Position numbers and translations under genes: made by a program. Under the pieces are notes generated by a model. That model did no database searches. It had not been told where the DNA came from and saw only the letters and a program-made list of their open reading frames with translations. A stretch of DNA of 54,382 bases from an uncultured Faecalibacterium sp. GTDB lineage: Bacteria > Bacillota > Clostridia > Oscillospirales > Ruminococcaceae. Shown piece by piece: positions 47,537 through 54,382 of this stretch. Every line of letters begins with the position of its first letter. Position 1 is the first letter of the stretch. The stretch is taken from positions 1-54,382 of the forward strand of contig CAKSTO010000006.1 in assembly GCA_934501115.1 (NCBI GenBank), given 5' to 3'.

Positions 47537-48532
47537 ATGCCTATCACCGGCACTTTTGGCGGCTTCCCGTTTGACCCCGAGGTCTATCAGGGCTTCGTGG
47601 ATCAGGAGGCCACCTTCTCCGATTCCATCCTTGCATCCGGCATCCTGGCCAACGACCAGAGCATGGCCTCCGCCCTGGACAACGGCGGCGTGCAGGGCAC
47701 CATCCGCTTTTACAACCCCCTCGATCCCGATCAGGATGCTCCTCTGGTACGCGACGGCGTGAACGACAACGTGCCCACCGAGATCTCCGGCGGCAAGCAG
47801 TCCTGGATCCGCATCGACCGCATGAAGGCATGGAAAGCCACCGAGCTGACCCGTGAGCTGACTGCAGCGGATCCCATGGCTGCCGTGGCCCGCAACACTG
47901 GCCGCTACTGGCGGATGTACAAGCAGGGCCTGCTGGTCAAGCTGGTCAACGCTGCCCTGGGTGTCACCGGCCTGGAGAACCACTCTCTGACCGTCAAGAG
48001 CGGCGGCGTGACCGCAAACCAGCTGATCGACGTGCAGCAGAGCGCCCTGGGCGATTTCTCCGGCAAGTTCGGCCTGCTGGTGGTGCACTCCAAGATCATG
48101 GCCGAGTACAAGAAGCTGGGCCTGCTGAACTACAACAAGTACACCATCACCAACGTTCTGCAGAAGGAAGTCAGCCTGCCCACCATCAACGGTCTGGTCG
48201 TCATCGAGAATGATCGCGGCACCGATGATGGCACCAATTACAACACCTTCCTGCTGGGTCAGGGCTCCGTCCTGACCGCAAACCCGAAGGTCATCTCCCC
48301 GGACACCACCGAGTACGATGCAGCCAAGGCAGGCGGTACGGACATCCTGTACAACAACCGCGCCTTCATCCTGCACCCCAACGGTCTGAGCTTCGACGCG
48401 GATAAGATCGCCAAGGAGACCCCCACTGACGCAGAGTTCACCGCTTCCGCCAACTGGAAGCTGAAGTTCGACCACAAGAACGTGCGCATGGGCAAGATCA
48501 CCATCCCCAAGGCAAACTTTGCCGAGGAGTAA
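47537..48532 (+). CDS. Major capsid protein
   Basis: 331 aa, 14 bp after the scaffold gene with GAGG upstream. MPITGTFGGFPFDPEVYQGF, IRIDRMKAWKATELTRELTA, WRMYKQGLLVKLVNAALG, IMAEYKKLGLLNYNK and YNTFLLGQGSVL show the HK97-like P/A-domain order of clostridial siphovirus capsids. Forms the head shell. Confidence 0.92.
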   Translation: MPITGTFGGFPFDPEVYQGFVDQEATFSDSILASGILANDQSMASALDNGGVQGTIRFYNPLDPDQDAPLVRDGVNDNVPTEISGGKQSWIRIDRMKAWKATELTRELTAADPMAAVARNTGRYWRMYKQGLLVKLVNAALGVTGLENHSLTVKSGGVTANQLIDVQQSALGDFSGKFGLLVVHSKIMAEYKKLGLLNYNKYTITNVLQKEVSLPTINGLVVIENDRGTDDGTNYNTFLLGQGSVLTANPKVISPDTTEYDAAKAGGTDILYNNRAFILHPNGLSFDADKIAKETPTDAEFTASANWKLKFDHKNVRMGKITIPKANFAEE

Positions 48533-48535
48533 CCT

Positions 48536-48931
48536 ATGGACAGCTGGCTGACCTACCCTGAGTACCTCGCGCGGCACCCCGGGTCTGCGCTGACTGAGGC
48601 AGAGTTCACCCCGCGGGCGGTGGACGCGGCATTCTTCATCGAGAGCGCCACACGCTGGTGCGCCAGCCTTGCCAAAGAGCCTGAACAGCTGGTGCTTCTG
48701 GCACAGTGTCAGTCTCGTCTGGTGGCCCTCTCCGAAGAGGTCAGCGCCAGCTGGGACGGTGTGACCAGCGTGAGCAATCACGGCTACACCGAGAGCTATG
48801 CCAGCGGCATGGATATGCGGGCGTATCTGGGCAAACGGCAGAGCCAGATCGTGGACGAGGTGCTCTCTGCTCCGGCTACCCGGTGGATGCTGTATCAGGG
48901 CGGCGTGTATCACCCGCCCCGCAGACGCTGA
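48536..48931 (+). CDS. Head-tail connector (gp6-like adaptor)
   Basis: 131 aa, CGAGGAG upstream. SWLTYPEYLARHPG, EAEFTPRAVDAAFFIESATR and a long helix AQCQSRLVALSEEVSA, then SNHGYTESYASGMD: adaptor that docks under the portal. Location directly after the capsid gene supports this. Confidence 0.8.
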   Translation: MDSWLTYPEYLARHPGSALTEAEFTPRAVDAAFFIESATRWCASLAKEPEQLVLLAQCQSRLVALSEEVSASWDGVTSVSNHGYTESYASGMDMRAYLGKRQSQIVDEVLSAPATRWMLYQGGVYHPPRRR

Positions 48932-48944
48932 GAGGAGGCCCGCC

Positions 48945-49361
48945 ATGCGCAAACCTCTTCTCGCAACAAAGAGTGTCACGCTGGTGCATTGCATCCGGCA
49001 GGGCACTGGCAGCACCAGTTATGCCACGGTGCTGTCTGGCGTGAGCTGCCGCGAGGTGGCCGCAGCTGGTACCGGCGCAGGCTCCGGCTTTGCCCCGAAA
49101 AGCAGCTCCGAGATCTGCATTTTTCCGGGCCACTCCACAGCAGCCCCGCAGAGCACAGCAGAACCGCCGCTGGACGTGGCAAGCACCTTTCTCGACCCTG
49201 CCGCCTTCAAGGCCGCAGACGAAGCCGCAAGGGCCTGTCACTGGACGCTGGCCCCGGAGGACAAGGTGACACTGCCCAGCGGGCACATCGGCACCGTCAC
49301 CAGCGTACAGGATAACCGGGACGGGCACTGCCCGCACTGGTACGTGGAGGTGACAGGATGA
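48945..49361 (+). CDS. Head-tail joining / minor structural protein
   Basis: 138 aa from the ATG at 48945 (AGAGGAGG upstream). TLVHCIRQGTGSTSYATVLS, EICIFPGHS and DKVTLPSGHIGTVTSVQDN: beta-rich, placed where stopper proteins lie. The exact family was not recognised. Overlaps the next gene by ATGA. Confidence 0.75.
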   Translation: MRKPLLATKSVTLVHCIRQGTGSTSYATVLSGVSCREVAAAGTGAGSGFAPKSSSEICIFPGHSTAAPQSTAEPPLDVASTFLDPAAFKAADEAARACHWTLAPEDKVTLPSGHIGTVTSVQDNRDGHCPHWYVEVTG

Positions 49362-49714
49362 GCGGCCCGATCAACCTCGGCATCCACTGGGGCCCGAACT
49401 TCCAGAGCCGCACCGAGGCAGGTTTTCAGCGCCTGCAGAAGGAAGCGGACGGCGAGTTCATCCGGCTGGTCACGCCCTATGTCCCGGTACGCACTGGGGC
49501 GCTGCGAGACAGCGCCAAGGACAGCACGGTGCTGGGCAGCGGCTTGATCCGGCACACCACGCCCTACGCAGCCGCGCAGTACTACCGTCTGCCCTGTGGG
49601 CAGGGTGTCCGCGAGGACGGCTGCGGGCCTCATTGGGGCGAGCGCTGCGTAGACGACCACAAAGAGGACTTTATCCAGTTTGTCAAGACCCGTGCTAAGG
49701 AGGTCAACAAATGA
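49358..49714 (+). CDS. Minor capsid/tail completion protein (Minor_capsid_2-like)
   Basis: 118 aa. FQRLQKEADGEFIRLVTPYV, PVRTGALRDSAKDST, TPYAAAQYYRLP and HWGERCVDDHKEDFIQFV are typical of the HK97 gp10/minor capsid 2 group. Overlaps the next gene by ATGA. Confidence 0.85.
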   Translation: MSGPINLGIHWGPNFQSRTEAGFQRLQKEADGEFIRLVTPYVPVRTGALRDSAKDSTVLGSGLIRHTTPYAAAQYYRLPCGQGVREDGCGPHWGERCVDDHKEDFIQFVKTRAKEVNK

Positions 49715-50160
49715 GCCAGACCGCAGACATCAAAGCCATGCTGGACTGGCTGGCCTCTTGCCCGCTGGCAACGACGCTCAACGACGGGGATGTTGTGTTC
49801 TCCATCGAATATCTGGGTGCCGACACCGGGCAGATGCAGTTCTCACTGGAAGCTACACCCACGGCAATGGTGCTGGAGCAGTTCTTCCTCGGCAGCCGCC
49901 GGGCGAAGAACTATGTTCTGGCATCCCGCATGGTCTACTCGCCCGAGGTCGTCCAGCAGGCCGCAAACAGCGCGTTCTGGGATGAATTTGCCGAGTGGGT
50001 AGAGAAACAGTCCGGACGGCGGAACCTTCCGGCGCTGTCTGACGGTAAAAAGGCCGAAAAGGTGGTCTGCCTGTCCCCCGGATACATCATGAGCCAGGAT
50101 GCCAGCAGCTGCCGCTTCCAGATCCAACTTCAACTCCAGTACTACCAGAAAGGGAGATAA
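49711..50160 (+). CDS. Tail terminator-like minor capsid protein (Minor_capsid_3-like)
   Basis: 149 aa. MSQTADIKAMLDWLASCPLA, VFSIEYLGADTGQMQFSLEA, VLEQFFLGSRRAKNYVLASR and FQIQLQLQYYQKGR: fold and place fit the family that closes the tail tube at the neck. Confidence 0.82.
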   Translation: MSQTADIKAMLDWLASCPLATTLNDGDVVFSIEYLGADTGQMQFSLEATPTAMVLEQFFLGSRRAKNYVLASRMVYSPEVVQQAANSAFWDEFAEWVEKQSGRRNLPALSDGKKAEKVVCLSPGYIMSQDASSCRFQIQLQLQYYQKGR

Positions 50161-50163
50161 CCT

Positions 50164-50688
50164 ATGACTGTTGCCGAAACTCTGGCCGCGCTCAAGTCCG
50201 AGAAGGACATCGAGCCCAGCGCCGACTATGCAGGCGAGGAGAACACCGACGACTTCATCCTCGCCATTCAGACTGATAAAACCAAGCAGACCAAAGAATC
50301 CACATGGATCGTCTGTGCCGACCACGTGAAGGAGCACTCCGGTGCCCTGAATGCTTCCACCACGGACGAGGCGTTCATCCGCACCGGTACCGTCACCACC
50401 AAGACCGGCACCCAGCGCACCCTTGCTGTCAACGGCAACCGCTGCGTAGGCGACGCGTTCCAGGATTTTGTGCTGAGCCACAAAATCAAGTACGGCACCG
50501 GTAAGGACGTGATCGTACCCTACGTCTACTTCAGCGTCCGCACCGGTAAGGGCGAGACGGGCAATGCTTCTCTGGTCGTCACCAGCGACGTGGGCGGCTC
50601 CGCAAACGCTCCCGCTACTTTTGCGGTGGATGTCAAGGCGGTGGGCACTCCCAAAGCCTTTGACTACCTGATCGACGTTACCGCGTAA
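50164..50688 (+). CDS. Major tail (tube) protein
   Basis: 174 aa. MTVAETLAALKSEKDIEPSA, DFILAIQTDKTKQTK, VNGNRCVGDAFQDFVLSH and KDVIVPYVYFSVRTGKGETG match TP901-1-like tail tube proteins. A hairpin terminator directly behind it suggests higher expression than the genes that follow. Confidence 0.88.
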   Translation: MTVAETLAALKSEKDIEPSADYAGEENTDDFILAIQTDKTKQTKESTWIVCADHVKEHSGALNASTTDEAFIRTGTVTTKTGTQRTLAVNGNRCVGDAFQDFVLSHKIKYGTGKDVIVPYVYFSVRTGKGETGNASLVVTSDVGGSANAPATFAVDVKAVGTPKAFDYLIDVTA

Positions 50689-50702
50689 CACAGAACCAAT
50701 AT

Positions 50703-50735
50703 CGCCCCTGTCACCCCTGGCAGGGGCGCATTTTA
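50703..50735 (+). terminator. Partial terminator / attenuator behind the tail tube gene
   Basis: CGCCCCTG (50703-50710) / CAGGGGCG (50721-50728), then a weak T-run (CATTTTA). It probably lets part of transcription through to the chaperone genes. Confidence 0.6.
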
Positions 50736-50751
50736 TAGGAGGTACAAGTAC

Positions 50752-51348
50752 ATGATCATCTGTGGGCAGGAATTTGAATTTTCGGCGCTGAACGCTAACG
50801 ACCTCGACCGTATGGACGCGGCGCAGCAGCACATGCAGGCGGCTTCTGACCGCGAGAGCAAGCGCGCGCATACGGGCACTGCCGACATCCTGCGCGGCCA
50901 GTGCCGCCTTATGATGAGCTACTTCGACGAGCTGCTGGGCGAGGGCGCATCAGAACGTCTGGGTCTGGACGGAAACAACTTCGGTGCCTGTGTCCGTGTG
51001 ACAAACGCCATCAAGGAAGCCATCGCCGCAGAACAGGCCACCGTAAAGCAGGCGGCTGCAATGCCCATGAACCGCGAGCAGCGGCGCGCAGCGGCAAAGC
51101 AGCAGCAGCGCAAGCAGAAACCCGTGTCCCGCAGCGAGGGTTTCCACCCGCAGGTGGCAAGCCGCCCGGCGCAGCAGCCTATCACCCAGACCAACACTTT
51201 CTGGCCGGACACGGAAGCCGGGACCCGCCGCAAGACCGAGCAGCTGATCGATGCCCGGCAGGCCGTAGACGCTCTGCGGGACGATCCTGACGCCATGCAG
51301 CAGCTGGCGGCATACGCACTGCAGATCGCCGCAGAGCGCCATGTCTGA
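50752..51348 (+). CDS. Tail assembly chaperone, DUF6673-like
   Basis: 198 aa, AGGAGG upstream. MIICGQEFEFSALNANDLDR, a helical middle and Gln/Arg-rich spacer, ending with DARQAVDALRDDPDAM. Position between tube protein and Gp15 gene is that of the first tail chaperone. It overlaps the next gene by 8 bases. No clear slippery site for frameshifting was seen. Confidence 0.8.
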   Translation: MIICGQEFEFSALNANDLDRMDAAQQHMQAASDRESKRAHTGTADILRGQCRLMMSYFDELLGEGASERLGLDGNNFGACVRVTNAIKEAIAAEQATVKQAAAMPMNREQRRAAAKQQQRKQKPVSRSEGFHPQVASRPAQQPITQTNTFWPDTEAGTRRKTEQLIDARQAVDALRDDPDAMQQLAAYALQIAAERHV

Positions 51349-51958
51349 TCTGCTGCTGGACGAGTTGCCCACCCGGTGGCACGGACACGAGATCGTCCCG
51401 GATTTCCGGCCCATGGTCTGGCTGGTCAACTCCTATGTCCGGGGCAGTGTTAACACCGACCCGGTGGGCTTTGCCCGGAGCGCAATTTGGCGCTTTTACA
51501 AGGACCCGCACTGCTTTCTGACGGACGACCAGATGCTCTTTGACGGATACCGGCACCTGCTGGAATTTTATCAGGCGGGTGAAAGGGCGGCATCCGGTGG
51601 TGACGCTTCCGGTGAATCGGAAGCGCCAGCTACATTGCCCTTTGACTACCAGTGCGACGCGCCGTACATTGTGGCCGCGTTCCAGCGAGCCTACGGAATC
51701 GATCTGACCCGGGAGCGGGTGCATTGGTTCCGATTTCGGGCGCTACTGCGGGGCGTGATTGGCGAGGACTGCATGTTCAGCCGCATCATCGACTGGCGCA
51801 CCGCGGACCTTTCCGACATGGACCCGGAGAAGCGCCGCATCTACGAAGAGCAGCGGGAACGCTTTGCCCTGCCTGCCGAGCTGAGAGGGGGTGCAGCACG
51901 TGCGCAGACAGTCGAAGAGCACAATGCACGCTTCATTGCCCGTTTCCGTGGCCGCTGA
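51341..51958 (+). CDS. Gp15-family tail assembly chaperone
   Basis: 205 aa. LPTRWHGHEIVPDFRPMVWL, DAPYIVAAFQRAYGIDLTRE, HWFRFRALLRGVIGEDCMFS and DMDPEKRRIYEEQRERFALP are hallmarks of the bacteriophage Gp15 family. Second tail chaperone, before the tape measure. Confidence 0.9.
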   Translation: MSDLLLDELPTRWHGHEIVPDFRPMVWLVNSYVRGSVNTDPVGFARSAIWRFYKDPHCFLTDDQMLFDGYRHLLEFYQAGERAASGGDASGESEAPATLPFDYQCDAPYIVAAFQRAYGIDLTRERVHWFRFRALLRGVIGEDCMFSRIIDWRTADLSDMDPEKRRIYEEQRERFALPAELRGGAARAQTVEEHNARFIARFRGR

Positions 51959-52091
51959 ACGCGCCCCCATCCCCTGCCCGCACTGCGGCAGACCGCTGCC
52001 GGTATGGGCAGAGCCGCACGCCGCAGCTGCCGGCGTGTGGGTAAAATGCAAAAATCCCGCCTGTAAGCGGGAAATCGAGATAAAACTTTAA
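51900..52091 (+). CDS. Small zinc-ribbon protein overlapping the Gp15 gene
   Basis: 63 aa from a GTG at 51900 behind GAGAGGGGG (an ATG at 51927 is possible); overlaps the Gp15 gene by 59 bp in another frame. Four Cys in PCPHCGRPLPVW and KCKNPACKREIEIKL form a zinc ribbon resembling Com-type proteins. Com activates translation of mom in phage Mu; here no such target is seen. Confidence 0.6.
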   Translation: MRRQSKSTMHASLPVSVAAERAPIPCPHCGRPLPVWAEPHAAAAGVWVKCKNPACKREIEIKL

Positions 52092-52136
52092 GCCTGTGCC
52101 CTTGTGCCCGCGCTCACGACTGAGAGGTGGACACAC

Positions 52137-54382
52137 GTGGCAGATTACAGCATTACCGGCGATACCAGGCTGGACACCAGCGGCTTTACCAAAGGCATAT
52201 CCAGCATGACAGTTGCCGCCGGTAATCTGATTTCCGACCTGACCAAGACCGCTTCCACCAAGCTGGCGGGTCTGGCAAAATCCTCGGTCAGCGTCGGCAT
52301 GAATTTTGACGCGTCCATGTCGCAGGTGGCGGCCACCATGGGCACCACGGTGGATCAGATCGACAATCTGACCAAGGTCGCCAAAGAGATGGGCAGCACC
52401 ACCAAATTCACCGCTACACAGGCGGCGGACGCGCTGAACTATCTGGCGCTGGCAGGTTATAACGCTGACAAAGCCGCCGAGGTGCTGCCCAGCGTGCTGA
52501 ATCTGGCTGCGGCAGGCGGCATGGACTTAGCCTACGCATCCGACCTCGTCACCGATGCTATGGCCTCGCTGAACATCGAGGCCAACAAGCAGAACGTGGA
52601 CGACTTCGGCAACAAGCTGGCCATGGCGGCCAGCAAGGCCAATGCCAACGTTTCGCAGCTGGGTGAAGCCATCCTGACCGTTGGCGGCACCGCCGCAAAC
52701 CTGAAAGGCGGCACCACCGAGCTGACCACGGCGCTGGGACTGCTGGCGAACGTGGGCATCAAGAGCGCGGAGGGCGGCACCCATCTGCGAAACATCATCC
52801 TGTCGCTGCAGTCCCCGACCGACGAAGCTGCCAAGTTGATGCAGAAGCTGGGGCTCTCTGTCTACGATTCGCAGGGCAAAATGCGCGGGCTGAACGACAT
52901 TCTGGGCGACCTGAACAGCGCTATGAACGGCATGACGCAGGGCCAGAAGGACAGCATCATCAACCAGCTGTTCAACAAGACCGACCTCGCCGCCGTCAAC
53001 GGCCTGCTGGCAGCGCAGGGCGAACAGTGGGACACCCTGGCTGCCCAGATCGACAGCGCCGACGGAGCCATGGGGCGGATGGCAGAAACTCAGATCGACA
53101 ATCTGCAGGGTGCTATGACCATCATGTCCTCGGCGTTCGAGGGAATGCAGCTGGCCGTCTATGATGAGCTGGAACCCGCCCTGACTGAAGCGGTCAAGTG
53201 GGGCACCGACTGCATCAGCACCCTGACCAACTCCCTCACAGAGGGTGGCCCCGAAGCCATGCTGGCCGCTGCCGGAGAGATTCTCTCCGATCTGGCGGCA
53301 GGCATTGCCGAGCAGCTGCCAGGGCTGATGAGCACCGGCGTGGAGATCATCACCCAGCTGGCCGAGGATATCGTGGAAGCTACACCGGCTATGCTGGACA
53401 CAGCTGACGAAGTGCTGGGCGCTCTGGCACAGGGGCTTGTGGACAACATCCCGGACCTGATCGCCAGCGCCGCCGAGATCATCGCCGGATTTATCGGCTA
53501 CCTCGGCGACCACGCAGACGAGATGATGACCGCGGGCCTGCAGATCATCGAGAGTCTCATCATCGGCATCACCGATAACCTGCCGGGTCTGATCGAGGCC
53601 GCAGGCGCGACGATTGCCAAATTCGCCGCCGCACTGATCTCCCATCTGCCGAAGATCCTTGAGTGCGCTGCCGCCATAATGACAACCCTTGTGGACGGCA
53701 TCATCTACAGCCTCGAAAATCTGGCCGAAGCCGCCCTCGCCTGCGTGGCAAAGCTGGTGGGCGTCTGGGATGGCAGCATGGACGAGTGGGGCCATATTGG
53801 TGAGAACATCGTTCAGGGCATCATCAACGGCATTGCAGGCATGTGGGGTAAGCTCACCTCGTGGGTGTCCGGCCTGATTGCCAACCTCGTTGGAACGGCC
53901 AGCAATGCCGCCACCACCGGCGTCGCGTCCGGCGCTGCTTCTGCGGTGGCATCAGCCTACAACGGCAAAGAAATGAACCGTGACCAGCGGCATCAGGATG
54001 CACTGGCAGGCAAGGGCATCAGCAACAAGAGCTGGACTGAGCGCCAGAACGAAGCAAAGGCCGCAGCGGCCGAAAGCCAGAAAGCCGCCTCCACCATCTC
54101 CCAGTCCGCAGGCAAAGCCGCATCTGCCGTCAGCACCTCCGGCAAAAAGGCCTCCACCAGCGCAAAAAAAGCCGCCGCTGAGGTGGTCAAATCCATCTCG
54201 GACAGCACCACTACCGTCAAGGACGGCGTCACCCGCACGGTGGAGACGGTCAACGAGACCCTTTCCAACGGCAAGACCCAGCAAAAGCAGGTCATCACCG
54301 AGACCTCCCGCCAGATGGTGAACGGCGTGCTGAAGGACATCAAGACCATCACCGAGGTGGCGGCGGACGGCACCAAGACCGT
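52137..54382 (+). CDS. Tail tape measure protein (partial, C-terminus cut by window edge)
   Basis: A GTG at 52137 with GAGGTGG upstream opens a frame that runs off the window (748 codons). TP901-type core: SQVAATMGTTVDQIDNLTKV, AKEMGSTTKFTATQAADALN, YLALAGYNADKAAEVLPSVL and VSQLGEAILTVGGTAANL. A long hydrophobic region (about 400-560, LIASAAEIIAGFIGYL, IIGITDNLPGLIEAAG) and Ala/Lys/Ser-rich helices follow. It sets tail length. Last gene seen. Confidence 0.96.
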   Translation, partial: MADYSITGDTRLDTSGFTKGISSMTVAAGNLISDLTKTASTKLAGLAKSSVSVGMNFDASMSQVAATMGTTVDQIDNLTKVAKEMGSTTKFTATQAADALNYLALAGYNADKAAEVLPSVLNLAAAGGMDLAYASDLVTDAMASLNIEANKQNVDDFGNKLAMAASKANANVSQLGEAILTVGGTAANLKGGTTELTTALGLLANVGIKSAEGGTHLRNIILSLQSPTDEAAKLMQKLGLSVYDSQGKMRGLNDILGDLNSAMNGMTQGQKDSIINQLFNKTDLAAVNGLLAAQGEQWDTLAAQIDSADGAMGRMAETQIDNLQGAMTIMSSAFEGMQLAVYDELEPALTEAVKWGTDCISTLTNSLTEGGPEAMLAAAGEILSDLAAGIAEQLPGLMSTGVEIITQLAEDIVEATPAMLDTADEVLGALAQGLVDNIPDLIASAAEIIAGFIGYLGDHADEMMTAGLQIIESLIIGITDNLPGLIEAAGATIAKFAAALISHLPKILECAAAIMTTLVDGIIYSLENLAEAALACVAKLVGVWDGSMDEWGHIGENIVQGIINGIAGMWGKLTSWVSGLIANLVGTASNAATTGVASGAASAVASAYNGKEMNRDQRHQDALAGKGISNKSWTERQNEAKAAAAESQKAASTISQSAGKAASAVSTSGKKASTSAKKAAAEVVKSISDSTTTVKDGVTRTVETVNETLSNGKTQQKQVITETSRQMVNGVLKDIKTITEVAADGTKT

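Overview
The window looks like a chromosome segment of a gut Oscillospiraceae/Ruminococcaceae bacterium, most likely Faecalibacterium or a close relative. The pointers are a CIRCE-controlled groESL operon, a spo0A-spoIVB pair, GC-rich host genes and Faecalibacterium-like mobile genes. The species call is inference from protein resemblance; no database was searched.

Region 1 (1-12.96 kb) is an integrative mobilizable or conjugative element, cut by the left edge. Reading mostly on the minus strand it has a Tn916-type integrase (partial), an excisionase, a VapE-like ATPase and a MobV-type relaxase, followed by a structured non-coding stretch that may hold the transfer origin. Two defence modules follow. 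The first is a two-gene restriction-type system (T5orf172/GIY-YIG-helicase plus Eco57I-like adenine methylase) with a divergent XRE regulator. The second is an AT-rich AbiGi/AbiGii abortive-infection pair that abuts a truncated MqsA-like gene.

Region 2 (13.0-19.5 kb) is core host DNA: groEL-groES under CIRCE and a good sigma-A promoter, spo0A, spoIVB, two tRNA-Leu genes (anticodons TAG and GAG) and a secreted polysaccharide deacetylase.

Region 3 (19.5 kb to the right edge) is a siphovirus-like prophage inserted beside tRNA-Leu(GAG). In order it carries: an integrase; a predicted short RNA; a CI-like repressor with divergent operators; an early operon that includes a MazF-like protein; replication genes (DUF2800 nuclease, DUF2815 SSB-like protein, family A polymerase, VirE-type primase-helicase, VRR-NUC, SNF2 helicase); a small sigma-region-4-like protein; two ADP-ribosyltransferase-like cassettes; a ParB-methyltransferase fusion; terminase, portal and minor head genes; an accessory island (lipoprotein, seven small minus-strand genes, HTH regulator); then scaffold, capsid, connectors, tail tube, tail chaperones and the tape measure gene, cut by the right edge. 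Lysis genes and the right attachment site lie outside.

The most interesting non-coding signals are four copies of a phage promoter-like motif, GTCATAACGTTTT then exactly 17 bases then a -10-like hexamer, each ahead of a module. At least three of them have an inverted repeat over the -10 or start region. There is also a three-copy dispersed element with iteron-like repeats, a three-way-junction-like structure just before the small terminase gene, and the two ADP-ribosyltransferase-like proteins that share an N-terminal Gly/Met/Ser tag.
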